Source: Allomuricauda sp. (GTDB lineage Bacteria > Bacteroidota > Bacteroidia > Flavobacteriales > Flavobacteriaceae). Taken from it: DNA of 64,000 nt. The stretch lies in contig CP051244.1 in assembly GCA_017795045.1 (NCBI GenBank), positions 957,481 to 1,021,480 of the forward strand. Reading direction: 5' to 3'. The notes beneath the pieces were generated by a model that had not been told where the DNA came from, ran no database searches, and saw nothing but the letters and a program-made list of their open reading frames with translations. This document shows positions 35,935-44,448 of the stretch, one piece after another (within the stretch, counting starts at the first letter, position 1; each line of letters opens with the position of its first letter). Both the position numbers and the translations under genes were made by a program.

Positions 35935-36879
35935 ATGCGGATTGATTCTTACATAGAAAAATTGCTGTTCGATTACAATTGTGTTGTGGTGCCCGGTTTT
36001 GGGGCTTTCCTCGCACATGGAAAATCCGCTGAGATTGATGTGACCACCAACACTTTGGTCCCTCCTTCCAAAACCATTTCCTTTAATGCCCAATTATCCA
36101 AAAATGATGGGCTTTTGGTCTCCCATATTGCCAAGGAAAAAAAATTGGGCTATGAGGAGTTGTTGCAGGAAGTGGAAGAAGTGTCCCGTTCATGGAAAAA
36201 TAAGTTGGAACAAGGGGAAAGCATTGAACTTTTTGGGGTTGGAAAACTTTGGTACAATAGGGAACAACGCATCCAATTCCAACCAGAGAACAAAACCAAC
36301 TTTTTGACCTCATCTTTCGGGTTATCCACTTTTTCGGCCACACCCATTCAGCGTGAGGTACTCAAAGAGGAAGTTGAGGAACTCGAAGAAAAAATTCCGT
36401 TCATCATCACTCCCGAAAAAAGGGAACAAACCTCCTTCAGGCCTTGGTTAAAATATGCTGCCGTGTTGTTTTTGGCCGTTTCCTTGGGTGTTACTTCATA
36501 CCGCACCTATGGTGATCTTCAACAGAAACAGGTCGCTGTCCAACAGGATGCCCAAGAACAAGTGTCACGTTTGATCCAAGAGGCCACTTTCTTTGAAAGC
36601 GATCCCTTGGAACTACCTGCCTTGAATTTGGATGTAACCAAAAAGAAATTGGGCAAACACCATGTCATTGCCGGTGCCTTCCGCATGGAAGAAAATGCCG
36701 AGAAACGCGTGGAGGAACTCAAAAACAAAGGTTTTAATGCTTTTTATCTGGGTATCAACAAGTATGGCCTGCACCAAGTGGCCTATGATAGTTTTGACGA
36801 CCCCAAAGAGGCCTTGACCTTCCTTAGAAAGGTAAAGACCTCCGAATCACGTGATGCCTGGCTCCTTTCCGAGAAATAG
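35935..36879 (+). CDS. HU/CCDC81-like domain fused to a SPOR domain
   Basis: A 314-residue single-pass membrane protein. Residues 1-60 and 65-140 resemble the paired CCDC81-type HU-like domains (MRIDSYIEKLLFDYNCVVVP then GFGAFLAHGKSAE). A membrane helix is at about 190-207 (WLKYAAVLFLAVSLGVTS), followed by a coiled-coil-prone linker. A C-terminal SPOR domain (about 240-310, HHVIAGAFRMEENAEKRVEE) binds denuded glycan at the septum in other proteins. The ATG at 35935 was chosen over 35848. Inference: it joins a cytosolic HU-like module to periplasmic peptidoglycan. Confidence 0.85.
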   Translation: MRIDSYIEKLLFDYNCVVVPGFGAFLAHGKSAEIDVTTNTLVPPSKTISFNAQLSKNDGLLVSHIAKEKKLGYEELLQEVEEVSRSWKNKLEQGESIELFGVGKLWYNREQRIQFQPENKTNFLTSSFGLSTFSATPIQREVLKEEVEELEEKIPFIITPEKREQTSFRPWLKYAAVLFLAVSLGVTSYRTYGDLQQKQVAVQQDAQEQVSRLIQEATFFESDPLELPALNLDVTKKKLGKHHVIAGAFRMEENAEKRVEELKNKGFNAFYLGINKYGLHQVAYDSFDDPKEALTFLRKVKTSESRDAWLLSEK

Positions 36880-36913
36880 GCCTACTTTTCTTTAAAACGA
36901 TACTTCACTTCAA

Positions 36914-36921
36914 TATCTTTG
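36914..36921 (+). promoter_or_regulatory. -7 element for the thioesterase gene
   Basis: TATCTTTG, a full -7 match, 17 bases before the ATG at 36938. The -33 region is only TTT-like. Confidence 0.5.
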
Positions 36922-36937
36922 CGCAAAATTTAAAGGT

Positions 36938-37450
36938 ATGCGCGCTAAAACTCCAAGCGAATCCAGAACTGTAATGACCGATTTGGTCCTCCCCAGCGAG
37001 ACCAACCCCTTGAACAACCTGTTTGGCGGGGAACTCTTGGCCCGAATGGACAGGGCGGCCAGTATTTCGGCCCGTAGGCATAGCCGAAGGATTACCGTTA
37101 CCGCCTCAGTGAACCATGTGGCCTTTAACCGGGCGGTGCCCCTAGGTAGTGTGGTCACCGTGGAAGCTGCCGTTTCCCGGGCGTTCAAGACCTCCATGGA
37201 GATTTTTATCGATGTATGGATCGAAGATCGCTTTACCGGCGAACGCACCAAGGCCAATGAGGCCATTTATACCTTTGTGGCCGTGGACGATACAGGAAAA
37301 CCTACCGAAGTTCCACCTTTGGAGCCTGAAACCGATTTGGAAAAGGAACGCTTTGCCGCCGCTTTGCGGAGAAAACAATTGAGTTTGGTCTTGGCCGGAA
37401 AGCTAAAGCCTTCAGATGCTACCGAGCTTAAGGCTTTGTTTCTGGGTTGA
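36938..37450 (+). CDS. Acyl-CoA thioesterase (hotdog fold)
   Basis: A 170-residue hotdog-fold hydrolase that cleaves acyl-CoA to free fatty acid and CoA, of the YciA/BACH type. The conserved ETNPLNNLFGGELLARMDRA segment (about residues 23-42) contains the catalytic Asn/Asp region, followed by the characteristic TASVNHVAFNRAVPLGSVV. The start MRAKTPSESRTVMTDLVLPS is the ATG at 36938. Chain-length preference cannot be read off. It is followed by a repeat-filled gap of about 550 bases. Confidence 0.9.
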   Translation: MRAKTPSESRTVMTDLVLPSETNPLNNLFGGELLARMDRAASISARRHSRRITVTASVNHVAFNRAVPLGSVVTVEAAVSRAFKTSMEIFIDVWIEDRFTGERTKANEAIYTFVAVDDTGKPTEVPPLEPETDLEKERFAAALRRKQLSLVLAGKLKPSDATELKALFLG

Positions 37451-37549
37451 TTCTCGACACCGTTTTTCTGGCTTCAACAAGTTCATTTGAAGGAAAAACC
37501 ACTCGATTGATGATTTCCAAGCCGAGTGAAACCACGGCTTTATTTTAGG

Positions 37550-37686
37550 ATTATGGGATTCCATGTCAAGCACGCAATGATATTGGGGACGGACAAAAAT
37601 TGACCCAATTGACCCGAATGTCTTTGTCATTTCGACAGAGTGAGGTACGAGTGACGAGAAATCTTATAATCGTGAGATTTCTCACT
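37550..37686. repeat. 137-base repeat unit, copy A
   Basis: Runs from ATTATGGGATTCCATGTCA to GAGATTTCTCA. About 85-90 percent identical by eye to copy B at 37753-37888, in the same orientation. Contains TTGGGGACGGACA, GACCCGAATGTCT and TTTCGACAGAGTGAGGTACG. Confidence 0.75.
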
Positions 37687-37752
37687 ATTTCTTCATTTCG
37701 TTCAGGACTGGGTTCGGAATGACGATTACGCATTGGACATTGTCATTCTAGA

Positions 37753-37888
37753 ATTATGGGATTCCATGTCAGGCACGGAATGACATTGGGGACGGACACG
37801 AATTCCCCCAATTGACCCGAATGTCTCTATCATTTCGACAGAGTGAGGTACGAGCGACGAGAAATCTATGGTTGGGTGAGATTTCTCA
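37753..37888. repeat. 137-base repeat unit, copy B
   Basis: Direct copy of 37550-37686 with scattered substitutions (for example AGGCACGGAATGACATTGGG against AAGCACGCAATGATATTGGG). Followed by further short members of the dispersed family up to about 37920. Confidence 0.75.
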
Positions 37889-38005
37889 ATCGTCACTACG
37901 TTCCTCATATCGAAATGACAATTGCGGATTTCCCGGTGTGAGTGTTTGCCACAGGGTACAATTTTGTGAGAGCAGGGTTACGGAGCTTAAGGCGTTCTTT
38001 AAAGA

Positions 38006-38632
38006 TTAAAACGCATACAATTTTATCCCTATGGAAGGTGCAAAAGTTTGTGTCCTTCCAAAAAAATTTTCAAGTTCAGACGCAGTTGTCACTCCCAAGA
38101 AATCCCAGTAGTTGTCCAATTTTAGGTATATCCCAATACTTTTGGTGATTCTATATGATGATGAAAGAGTGGTCGCAAGTGAGAAACCATCATCCCTGAA
38201 TCTTTTGAATTCTTTTTTATGCCTATAGTTGGCATACCCTATACCCAGCGCTATTTCAAAAAATATGCGATTGGCACCCGTATTTATGAACGAATACCCG
38301 CCTATGACATGGAGATGTGTAATTCCACTCTTGTCAATGGCCCCAACGGCAGTTACATTGGTGACCTCCCCTTTAAAATGACTCCCTTGACCCCCAACAA
38401 ACCAATTGCTGCCCATCACCACAAATGCATCAATAGTAAATCCATTTCCCAAACCATACCCTTCTGAAAGGAAATTGTTGCCATGCGCAACGGGAACAAC
38501 ATAACAGACTCCTATTTCCCCAAAAATGGCACTCTCCAAGGTTTCATCTTGTTCCTGTCCATAAAGAAACGGCACTGCCAAACAGCAAACCATCTGCATA
38601 ACCCTGTTTTTAAAATTCAAACTCATATGCAT
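38006..38632 (-). CDS. Probable outer-membrane beta-barrel protein, unknown
   Basis: A 208-residue protein with a short signal peptide (MQMVCCLAVPFLYGQEQ region, so the true start may be M12 or M14) and many alternating hydrophobic strands, ending in aromatic IKLYAF, a typical barrel end. I do not recognise the family. It follows the neighbouring lipoprotein gene with a 23-base overlap and is likely co-translated with it. The pair may be an outer-membrane protein and its surface or periplasmic lipoprotein partner. Confidence 0.6.
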   Translation of the reverse strand: MHMSLNFKNRVMQMVCCLAVPFLYGQEQDETLESAIFGEIGVCYVVPVAHGNNFLSEGYGLGNGFTIDAFVVMGSNWFVGGQGSHFKGEVTNVTAVGAIDKSGITHLHVIGGYSFINTGANRIFFEIALGIGYANYRHKKEFKRFRDDGFSLATTLSSSYRITKSIGIYLKLDNYWDFLGVTTASELENFFGRTQTFAPSIGIKLYAF

Positions 38633-39302
38633 TTTCTGTTTTATTATAGGGTAATACTATGGTCTGCTGTTTTTTGACCAGCTCATCATTGACCAGTTTG
38701 TATTGAAGTGCTATGGAATCCCCTTCTGGGACACAAATGGTCTGTTCTTCAAAGGAATCTTCTAAAAAAAGTTCCCCAGACTTGCTATGTGGCCAGTTCC
38801 CACCTTCTTGTTCAGCCCCCGGCTCAAAGCTGATTTCCTTCATCTTGGCGTTATACAAAATCTTATACTCAAGCCTATCCATCTGGTTTGCTATCCTATG
38901 AATCTTAACTTGCACTTCTTTCATTTTTCCCATTCGAACCCTATTGGGAATAGTATATTTTGAGTCTTCCATTATCAAGAAATTAACCCCCTGTAAAGTA
39001 ATGGAAGGTCTGTCCCCTTGATAGCCATAGGTCCCTTCTTTATTAATGTATACCGAAATATTCTGGGAATTCTTGGCTGAAATGGTCGTGATCGCGTACT
39101 TCCCTTTGGTATTGGATTGGTCTGTTCCTATTAAATCGGTATCCGCATATACTGAAGCATAGGCTTCAATTGGAAAAACAGGAAGTTCCTCGTTTTCAAA
39201 ACCTACAACTTGGCCACTAATCAAAAGCCTTCTGTTGTCCTCATAATCCAATTGGCAGGCAGAGAAGAGCATCAACACGTATAAAATTCGAATCCTGGAC
39301 AT
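38610..39302 (-). CDS. Lipoprotein with carboxypeptidase-regulatory-like region, unknown
   Basis: A 230-residue protein with a lipoprotein signal (MSRIRILYVLMLFSACQLDY, Cys at residue 16). Residues about 25-100 look like a carboxypeptidase-regulatory/Ig-like fold (LISGQVVGFENEELPVFPIE, then TKGKYAITTIS), common in Bacteroidota surface proteins. The rest is beta-rich. Not recognised. It leads a two-gene leftward unit with the barrel-like gene. No SusC/D pair or polysaccharide-utilisation gene is nearby. Confidence 0.65.
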   Translation of the reverse strand: MSRIRILYVLMLFSACQLDYEDNRRLLISGQVVGFENEELPVFPIEAYASVYADTDLIGTDQSNTKGKYAITTISAKNSQNISVYINKEGTYGYQGDRPSITLQGVNFLIMEDSKYTIPNRVRMGKMKEVQVKIHRIANQMDRLEYKILYNAKMKEISFEPGAEQEGGNWPHSKSGELFLEDSFEEQTICVPEGDSIALQYKLVNDELVKKQQTIVLPYNKTENAYEFEF

Positions 39303-39491
39303 CTGTATGGAACATGTTTGGTTTGAGAGATTAAAAATCTCCTATAGAGAACCTGAACAAGAAGGATTTAATGAATTGATGCGGTCTACAAACATCAATA
39401 AGACAGATTCCCTACACTTTAATTTTCTCATATCTCTCAAAATTTTAAGTATTAAGAGACAATTTCACGGTTTGGGGCCAATGTACACCCC

Positions 39492-39527
39492 TTGAATTGA
39501 CGGATGCCGCGTTTGAATTGACGGATG
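39492..39527. repeat. Two tandem copies of TTGAATTGACGGATG
   Basis: The 15-base word TTGAATTGACGGATG occurs at 39492-39506 and again at 39513-39527, a 21-base period. It lies in the 287-base gap between the lipoprotein gene and the end of the aldo-keto reductase gene; a 62-codon frame at 39307-39495 there shows no protein-like features. Confidence 0.6.
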
Positions 39528-39589
39528 AGGGTCAATGCTTAAAATCAATAGCTTATCTACACTTTTTTACCGCATGGTTGATGCCCAAA

Positions 39590-40426
39590 TCAAAAATCAA
39601 AATTATCCGGGTCCGGGCCAAAGCGCTTGCCACGGTCCAAGGCATCCAACCGTTGCATATCTTCTGCGCTGAGTTCAAAGTCGAAAATAGACGCATTGGA
39701 GATGATCCGCTCTTTTTTAGAAGATTTTGGGATGGTGACCACCCCTTTTTGAAGGTCCCACCGCAGCACAATCTGCGCAACGGTCTTGTTGTACTTGGAA
39801 GCCAACGCCTTCATAATCTCAAGGTCAAAGATGTTTCCTTGCATCATGGGCGACCAGGCTTCATACTGAATGCCCTTGGCACGGCAGAAATCTACCAGAT
39901 CCTGCTGTACCAAATACGGATGGAATTCCATTTGGTTCACCATGGGGACAATTTCGGCCGAGGTCAACAAATCCTCCAAATGGTGCTGTAAAAAGTTGCT
40001 TACCCCAATGGCCCGTATACGTTTTTCCTTATAAAGTCGTTCAAGTGCTTTCCAGGTTTCCTTGGAAAGTTCGCCCTTGGGCCAATGGATCAGGTATAGG
40101 TCCAGATAATCGGTGTCCAACCGTTTTAGACTGGCCTCAAAAGCTCTGAGCGTGCTATCGTAGCCTTGATCGGTGTTCCAGACCTTGCTCACCAAAAAAA
40201 TATCCCTTCTAGGGACCCTGCTTTCTTTGATACCGATACCCACACCCTCTTCATTATCGTAAATGGCAGCGGTATCTATATGTCGGTATCCGTGGTCCAA
40301 GGCAACCCTTACCGCGTTGATGACTTCAGTACCATCCTTTGAGAGATATACTCCTAATCCAAAATAAGGCATTTGGACTCCATTGTGCAATGCAAAAGTC
40401 CCTTGTAGATCTGTGATTTTTTCCAT
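39590..40426 (-). CDS. Aldo-keto reductase
   Basis: A 278-residue NADPH-dependent TIM-barrel oxidoreductase of the AKR superfamily. The catalytic tetrad can be seen: Asp and Tyr in YRHIDTAAIYDNEEGVG, Lys in VSKVWN and His in LYLIHWPKGE. The C-terminal IPKSSKKERIISNASIFDF binds the cofactor phosphate. It is most like AKR5 family 2,5-diketo-gluconate/methylglyoxal reductases. Last gene of the leftward envelope operon, three bases after envC, so probably co-transcribed though unrelated in role. Confidence 0.92.
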   Translation of the reverse strand: MEKITDLQGTFALHNGVQMPYFGLGVYLSKDGTEVINAVRVALDHGYRHIDTAAIYDNEEGVGIGIKESRVPRRDIFLVSKVWNTDQGYDSTLRAFEASLKRLDTDYLDLYLIHWPKGELSKETWKALERLYKEKRIRAIGVSNFLQHHLEDLLTSAEIVPMVNQMEFHPYLVQQDLVDFCRAKGIQYEAWSPMMQGNIFDLEIMKALASKYNKTVAQIVLRWDLQKGVVTIPKSSKKERIISNASIFDFELSAEDMQRLDALDRGKRFGPDPDNFDF

Positions 40427-40429
40427 GTG

Positions 40430-41656
40430 TTATAGCTGATATATCCAATCCTCGGGGTTAAGTCGATTGGAATCCTGAAACAAATAAAACTTCAATTTTG
40501 TGGAGCCATCCAACCGATTGGTATAAATTTCGCCCAACGCTTCCTTGGCCGCCACCTTGTCGCCCTTTTTCACATATAATGTGGAAAGGTTGTAGTAGGT
40601 GCTGATATAGTTCCCGTGTTTGATGGTCACTCCTTTCCCGCCCCCGGGGACAGAGATAATGGCAATGACCTCGCCTTCGAAAATGGCCCGGGCCTGGCTT
40701 CCCTTGTCCGTGGTGATGGTAACCCCATTGTTCTGGTGTTTTATCCCTGGATAGATTTTATCCGCGTACACACCATATCCTTGACTTTTTATCCCTTTCT
40801 CCACCGGCCAAATAAGCCGTCCCTTGTTTGATGAAAAGTTATCTGCCAACAACTTGGCTTCGGGGGTCAGTGCAAACTTGGTGGTACTCGTGGATTTTCC
40901 AGAGCTTTTATTGGAACTGGCAATGGCAGTACGGATCATTCTTTCGATCTCACGATCAATTCTACGGGCCTCTTTTTGCTTTTCTGCAATGGCAGCGGTA
41001 TACTTGGCCTCATTTTGGCGAACGCTCCTTAAAAGGTCTCTTTGGGACTCCACCTCGCGGGAAAGCTCGTTCTTAGCCTTGGTATTCTCTGCCAAGAGTT
41101 GCTCCTTTTCCTTACGTTGCACTACCAAGTCTTGGTTGAGTTGGGCCAATTCCTCTGTTTTTTGGATGATACCTTCCCCCTGTTTCTTTCGATGCTTTGC
41201 ATATTGTTGCATGTATTGCAATCTTTTAAAAGCCTGAAAAAAATTCTCGGCACTCAACAAGAACATCAATCGATTGTTCTGGGATTTGTTCTGATAGGTC
41301 TTTTGGATCAGCTGGGCATAATCTTCTTTCAATAGGTTCAGATCTTCCCGAAGCTTACTGATGTTCCTAATGTTGACATTGATTTGCCTGTTGAGCAAAT
41401 TGGATTGCTGGTTGGTGACCCTGATTAGTTCTTGCCTCACATTGATCTTGTTGTCCAAGGCCTCCATCTGATCCAAAATGGTTCCTTTTTCCTTGCGTTC
41501 AGCAAAGAGCAATCTGTTGATTTCCTTGATTTCCTGTTGAAGTCGTTCCCTTTTGGCCTCCAATGCCTTTTGTTCACTTGTCTGCGCCGCCGCTGGAGCA
41601 ACAAAAAAAATTGTAAAACACAGAAAATAAATGCAATATGAAATTTTACCTCTCAT
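40430..41656 (-). CDS. EnvC-like murein hydrolase activator
   Basis: A 408-residue exported protein: a signal peptide (IYFLCFTIFFVAPAAAQTS), a long coiled coil (about residues 30-270) and a C-terminal LytM/M23-like domain (about 285-400). The usual zinc ligands of active M23 peptidases are not kept: KHQNNGVTI replaces HNGIDI, and TKLKFYLFQD replaces the HLHFE ending. So it is probably an activator of a cell-wall amidase at division, as E. coli EnvC is of AmiA/B, not an enzyme. Next gene upstream (DUF4292) ends two bases before its start. Confidence 0.88.
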   Translation of the reverse strand: MRGKISYCIYFLCFTIFFVAPAAAQTSEQKALEAKRERLQQEIKEINRLLFAERKEKGTILDQMEALDNKINVRQELIRVTNQQSNLLNRQINVNIRNISKLREDLNLLKEDYAQLIQKTYQNKSQNNRLMFLLSAENFFQAFKRLQYMQQYAKHRKKQGEGIIQKTEELAQLNQDLVVQRKEKEQLLAENTKAKNELSREVESQRDLLRSVRQNEAKYTAAIAEKQKEARRIDREIERMIRTAIASSNKSSGKSTSTTKFALTPEAKLLADNFSSNKGRLIWPVEKGIKSQGYGVYADKIYPGIKHQNNGVTITTDKGSQARAIFEGEVIAIISVPGGGKGVTIKHGNYISTYYNLSTLYVKKGDKVAAKEALGEIYTNRLDGSTKLKFYLFQDSNRLNPEDWIYQL

Positions 41657-41657
41657 A

Positions 41658-42449
41658 TTACTTTAATGTGATTTTATCAAATCCCTTGGGAACTTTGTAT
41701 GGAAAATTCATGGGTTTGTTCAATTCCAGGTTCCTAAAATTCAAATCTATGGTTGTTTTGTCCTTTGCCTCGGCCGCTACGATATTGATGTCCTCTGGCA
41801 AAACACTTCCCGAAATATCCTGATAGGTATATTTTATTTGCAACTGTCTTGCTTTTTCAGGTTGGGATATTTCTTGTGAAGCAATCTTGAAGTTTTTAGG
41901 TTCCAATTGCAGCAAGATCTTGAACAACTCCCTTGCCTTTCTGGGTTTCAACTCATAGTTCTCCCCACTTACGGAAGAGGTGAACTTTTCCTTCCTTAAA
42001 TCCAAAACCGAACTGCCCAACAAAAGGTTCTGAACTTTGTCAAAGTCCAAGTCGGTTCCCAATAGATCACTTAAATAACTGAAATCCCCTTCAAAGTACT
42101 CATTGTCCAACTTGTTGTAGAAAGACACTTTCTCTGGAGTGATATGGGCCTTTACCACTCCCAAAGGAGCGCTCATCCAGATTACCTTGTCCTTTTCCAT
42201 CCGAAGGCTTACATTTACCCCTTGGCTCCCATCACCGTTGGAATAATCTATCTTGACCCGTCCGCTCAAGGTTTTGAACTTGGGCTGATGGCTATAATGG
42301 TTGTCAATGATATTTTTTGCGGACATGCGGGAATCCACCTCGCCTCCCGTGACCGACTTGGTGCCTTTACAAGAAGTCCCAAGCACAGCCATGGACAACA
42401 GCAAAATCACTGCCCTATTCTTGCATATGTCCTTTATTTGAATCCTCAT
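41658..42449 (-). CDS. DUF4292 family lipoprotein
   Basis: A 263-residue lipoprotein with Cys about residue 27 in LLSMAVLGTSCKG. The mature part is beta-rich, and the DNHYSHQPKFKTLSGRVKID start and later segments match DUF4292, a Bacteroidota family resembling the LolA/LolB lipoprotein-carrier fold. It overlaps the TPR gene end by four bases and is followed two bases later by envC. Inference: a Lol-like lipid or lipoprotein handling role at the envelope. Confidence 0.8.
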   Translation of the reverse strand: MRIQIKDICKNRAVILLLSMAVLGTSCKGTKSVTGGEVDSRMSAKNIIDNHYSHQPKFKTLSGRVKIDYSNGDGSQGVNVSLRMEKDKVIWMSAPLGVVKAHITPEKVSFYNKLDNEYFEGDFSYLSDLLGTDLDFDKVQNLLLGSSVLDLRKEKFTSSVSGENYELKPRKARELFKILLQLEPKNFKIASQEISQPEKARQLQIKYTYQDISGSVLPEDINIVAAEAKDKTTIDLNFRNLELNKPMNFPYKVPKGFDKITLK

Positions 42450-43381
42450 AGTCCGGATTTAATCTTGTTCAAATATTCATTTGCCTTTGAGGTGTTCCCT
42501 ATACTGGTATAGGCCTTCGACAATTCTTTATACAAAAGGTTTGCCAAAGCATCCGTATCGTCCAACAAATAATCCAATCCGCTTTCCAAGACCTCAATGG
42601 CCTTGTTCGCATTTGAGGTATTGTTCAGCGCAGCCCCGTAAGCGTAATAAAAATAAGGCTGCAATGGATACGTATCCAAAGCCTCTTTGGATATGGCCAA
42701 GGCTTCTTGATAGTTGCCATCTGCCAACAAATTGTCAATTTGATCCCGATATTCAGTCATGGGGTCATCTTCATTTGTCCGAGGAGCTTCTCTGGTCACT
42801 ACGTTCCCAGCCTCTTTTTCCCCGTGCTCCAATGAATCCTTTATCTTGGAGGTCAAATCTGTGGCAAAGGTTGAATTATCAAGCTCCTTGAGTACGTTGA
42901 GGGCGTCCTGATACTTTTGCTTTTTGAAATACCCCAAGGCCAGATTTTGTTTTAGCTGTCCATTGGAATATGGTATCTGCTCTTTTATGGCATCCCATGG
43001 AACGCCCTGTTTTTCCAAAATACTCAGCAGATTGTCCAAATACCAAAAGTCCGTTGGCTCTGCATTCAGGGCCGTGATGGCATACTCTTGGGCCAGTATG
43101 TATTGTTTGTCCAACAAATACGCTTTGGCCAGCTCGTAATCCACCACGCTGTTTGCAGGGTCCAATTGCTTACACTTTAGGAACAGATCAACGGCCCTGT
43201 CATAATTCTGAATCCCTTTTTGTTTCAGGGCCTCAAAAAAGTTTTCTTGGAACTCATCGGTGTATTCCTCCAAATAGACTTCGGAACTTTCTTGCTCTTC
43301 TTGGGCATGGCCTGTGCTCCATGTCATCGTGGACACTGCCAAACACATCCATAAAAGAGCCATTCTATCCATAACGTTCAA
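42446..43381 (-). CDS. Exported tetratricopeptide repeat protein
   Basis: A 311-residue protein with a signal peptide (MALLWMCLAVSTMTWSTGHAQ) and several TPR-like 34-residue helical pairs, for example NYDRAVDLFLKCKQLDP, NYQEALAISKEALDTYP and ANKAIEVLESGLDYLLDD. It is a scaffold for protein contacts, probably periplasmic. It sits between the nucleotidyltransferase and DUF4292 genes of the leftward envelope run; gaps are small or overlapping. Partner unknown. Confidence 0.82.
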   Translation of the reverse strand: MNVMDRMALLWMCLAVSTMTWSTGHAQEEQESSEVYLEEYTDEFQENFFEALKQKGIQNYDRAVDLFLKCKQLDPANSVVDYELAKAYLLDKQYILAQEYAITALNAEPTDFWYLDNLLSILEKQGVPWDAIKEQIPYSNGQLKQNLALGYFKKQKYQDALNVLKELDNSTFATDLTSKIKDSLEHGEKEAGNVVTREAPRTNEDDPMTEYRDQIDNLLADGNYQEALAISKEALDTYPLQPYFYYAYGAALNNTSNANKAIEVLESGLDYLLDDTDALANLLYKELSKAYTSIGNTSKANEYLNKIKSGL

Positions 43382-43406
43382 GTCCCCATCGAAATCAAAA
43401 AAGTCT

Positions 43407-44423
43407 TTATTCCAAAACGGAATAGTCCCCTATACTTATTGCCTCAAAGTTACCATTAAAAACCACATGATTACCAATCATGGCATTGTCCAAATTAGCA
43501 TTGGATATTTTGGTATTATTTTGAATAAGGCTGTTCTTAATGGTTGAATTTTCCAAAACTGTGTTCGCTCCAACCGATACAAAAGGACCTACCGTAGTGT
43601 TTTTGAGCACCACATTATCACCAATAAAGCAGGGTTCAATAATGTTTGCGTTCTCAGTTTTCACGGTATCGGATATTAAGTTTTCCCCGTCTTTTTCCAA
43701 GAAGCCCAACATACGCTGATTGGTCTCCACGGTTACATTTTTGTTACCACAGTCCATCCATTCATCCACTTGACCAGGCACAAATTTCATGCCTTTTTCC
43801 ATCATGCGTTTGATCCCATCATTGATTTGGTATTCCCCACCATTGGTGATGTCATTGTCCAGCACATGCTGCAGTTCGTTCTTGAGCACGCCAACATCCT
43901 TGAAATAATAGATGCCTATTACCGCCAAGTCGGATACAAACTCTTGGGGTTTTTCCACCAATTCCACAATGTGGTTGTCCTCACTCAATTTAACCACTCC
44001 AAAGGCTTCAGGACGCTCCACTTGTTTCACCCAGATAACGCTGTCCGCTGACTTGTCCAAATCAAAATTGGCGCGGATAAGGGTGTCGGCATACGCAATA
44101 ACAGCAGGGCCACTCAAGGATTCCTTAGCGCTCATGATGGCGTGTCCGGTTCCCAAAGGCTCATCTTGTCGGTAAATGGACCCCTTGGCTCCCAATTCTT
44201 TGGCCAGTTCCATCAAACTCTCGACCACATCATCCCCAAAAAAGGCCGGATCGCCCAAAATAAAGGCGACTTCCTCAATAGGTTCGCCCAGTACTTTGGC
44301 AATATCGCTCACCAAGCGATGTACTATAGGTTTTCCAGCTACCGGTATCAATGGTTTTGGAACGGTCAATGTGTGTGGTCTCAATCGGGAACCTCTTCCC
44401 GCCATAGGGACAATAATTTTCAT
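43407..44423 (-). CDS. Sugar-phosphate nucleotidyltransferase
   Basis: A 338-residue NTP-transferase that makes an NDP-sugar. The N-terminal signature MAGRGSRLRPHTLTVPKPLI binds the nucleotide; QDEPLGTGHAIMSAK and the later NGGEYQINDGI are family motifs. After about residue 245 it has left-handed beta-helix hexapeptide repeats (NIIEPCFIGDNVVLKNTTVG), which can indicate a bifunctional GlmU-like or RmlA-like protein. The exact sugar (glucose, N-acetylglucosamine or other) is not clear. Beside a flippase and dut in one leftward run. Confidence 0.85.
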   Translation of the reverse strand: MKIIVPMAGRGSRLRPHTLTVPKPLIPVAGKPIVHRLVSDIAKVLGEPIEEVAFILGDPAFFGDDVVESLMELAKELGAKGSIYRQDEPLGTGHAIMSAKESLSGPAVIAYADTLIRANFDLDKSADSVIWVKQVERPEAFGVVKLSEDNHIVELVEKPQEFVSDLAVIGIYYFKDVGVLKNELQHVLDNDITNGGEYQINDGIKRMMEKGMKFVPGQVDEWMDCGNKNVTVETNQRMLGFLEKDGENLISDTVKTENANIIEPCFIGDNVVLKNTTVGPFVSVGANTVLENSTIKNSLIQNNTKISNANLDNAMIGNHVVFNGNFEAISIGDYSVLE

Positions 44424-44448
44424 CTTTTAAGTATAAGGTTGTTCGTGT

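Larger units (their letters stand above)
37451..38005. other. Gene-free, repeat-filled region
   Basis: No coding region, RNA gene or terminator is visible in these 555 bases. It is mainly two direct copies of a 137-base unit (37550-37686 and 37753-37888) plus members of the TCATTTCGACAGAGTGAGG / GAGATTTCTCA family. The unit ends in words that form hairpins (GAGAAATCT and AGATTTCTC). Confidence 0.7.

Noticed and set aside
37812-38009. Short plus-strand frame in the repeat region
   Set aside because: It consists of repeat sequence; the equivalent frame is not kept in the other copy.
39497-39991. 164-codon plus-strand frame overlapping the aldo-keto reductase
   Set aside because: Antisense to conserved AKR sequence and without protein-like features.
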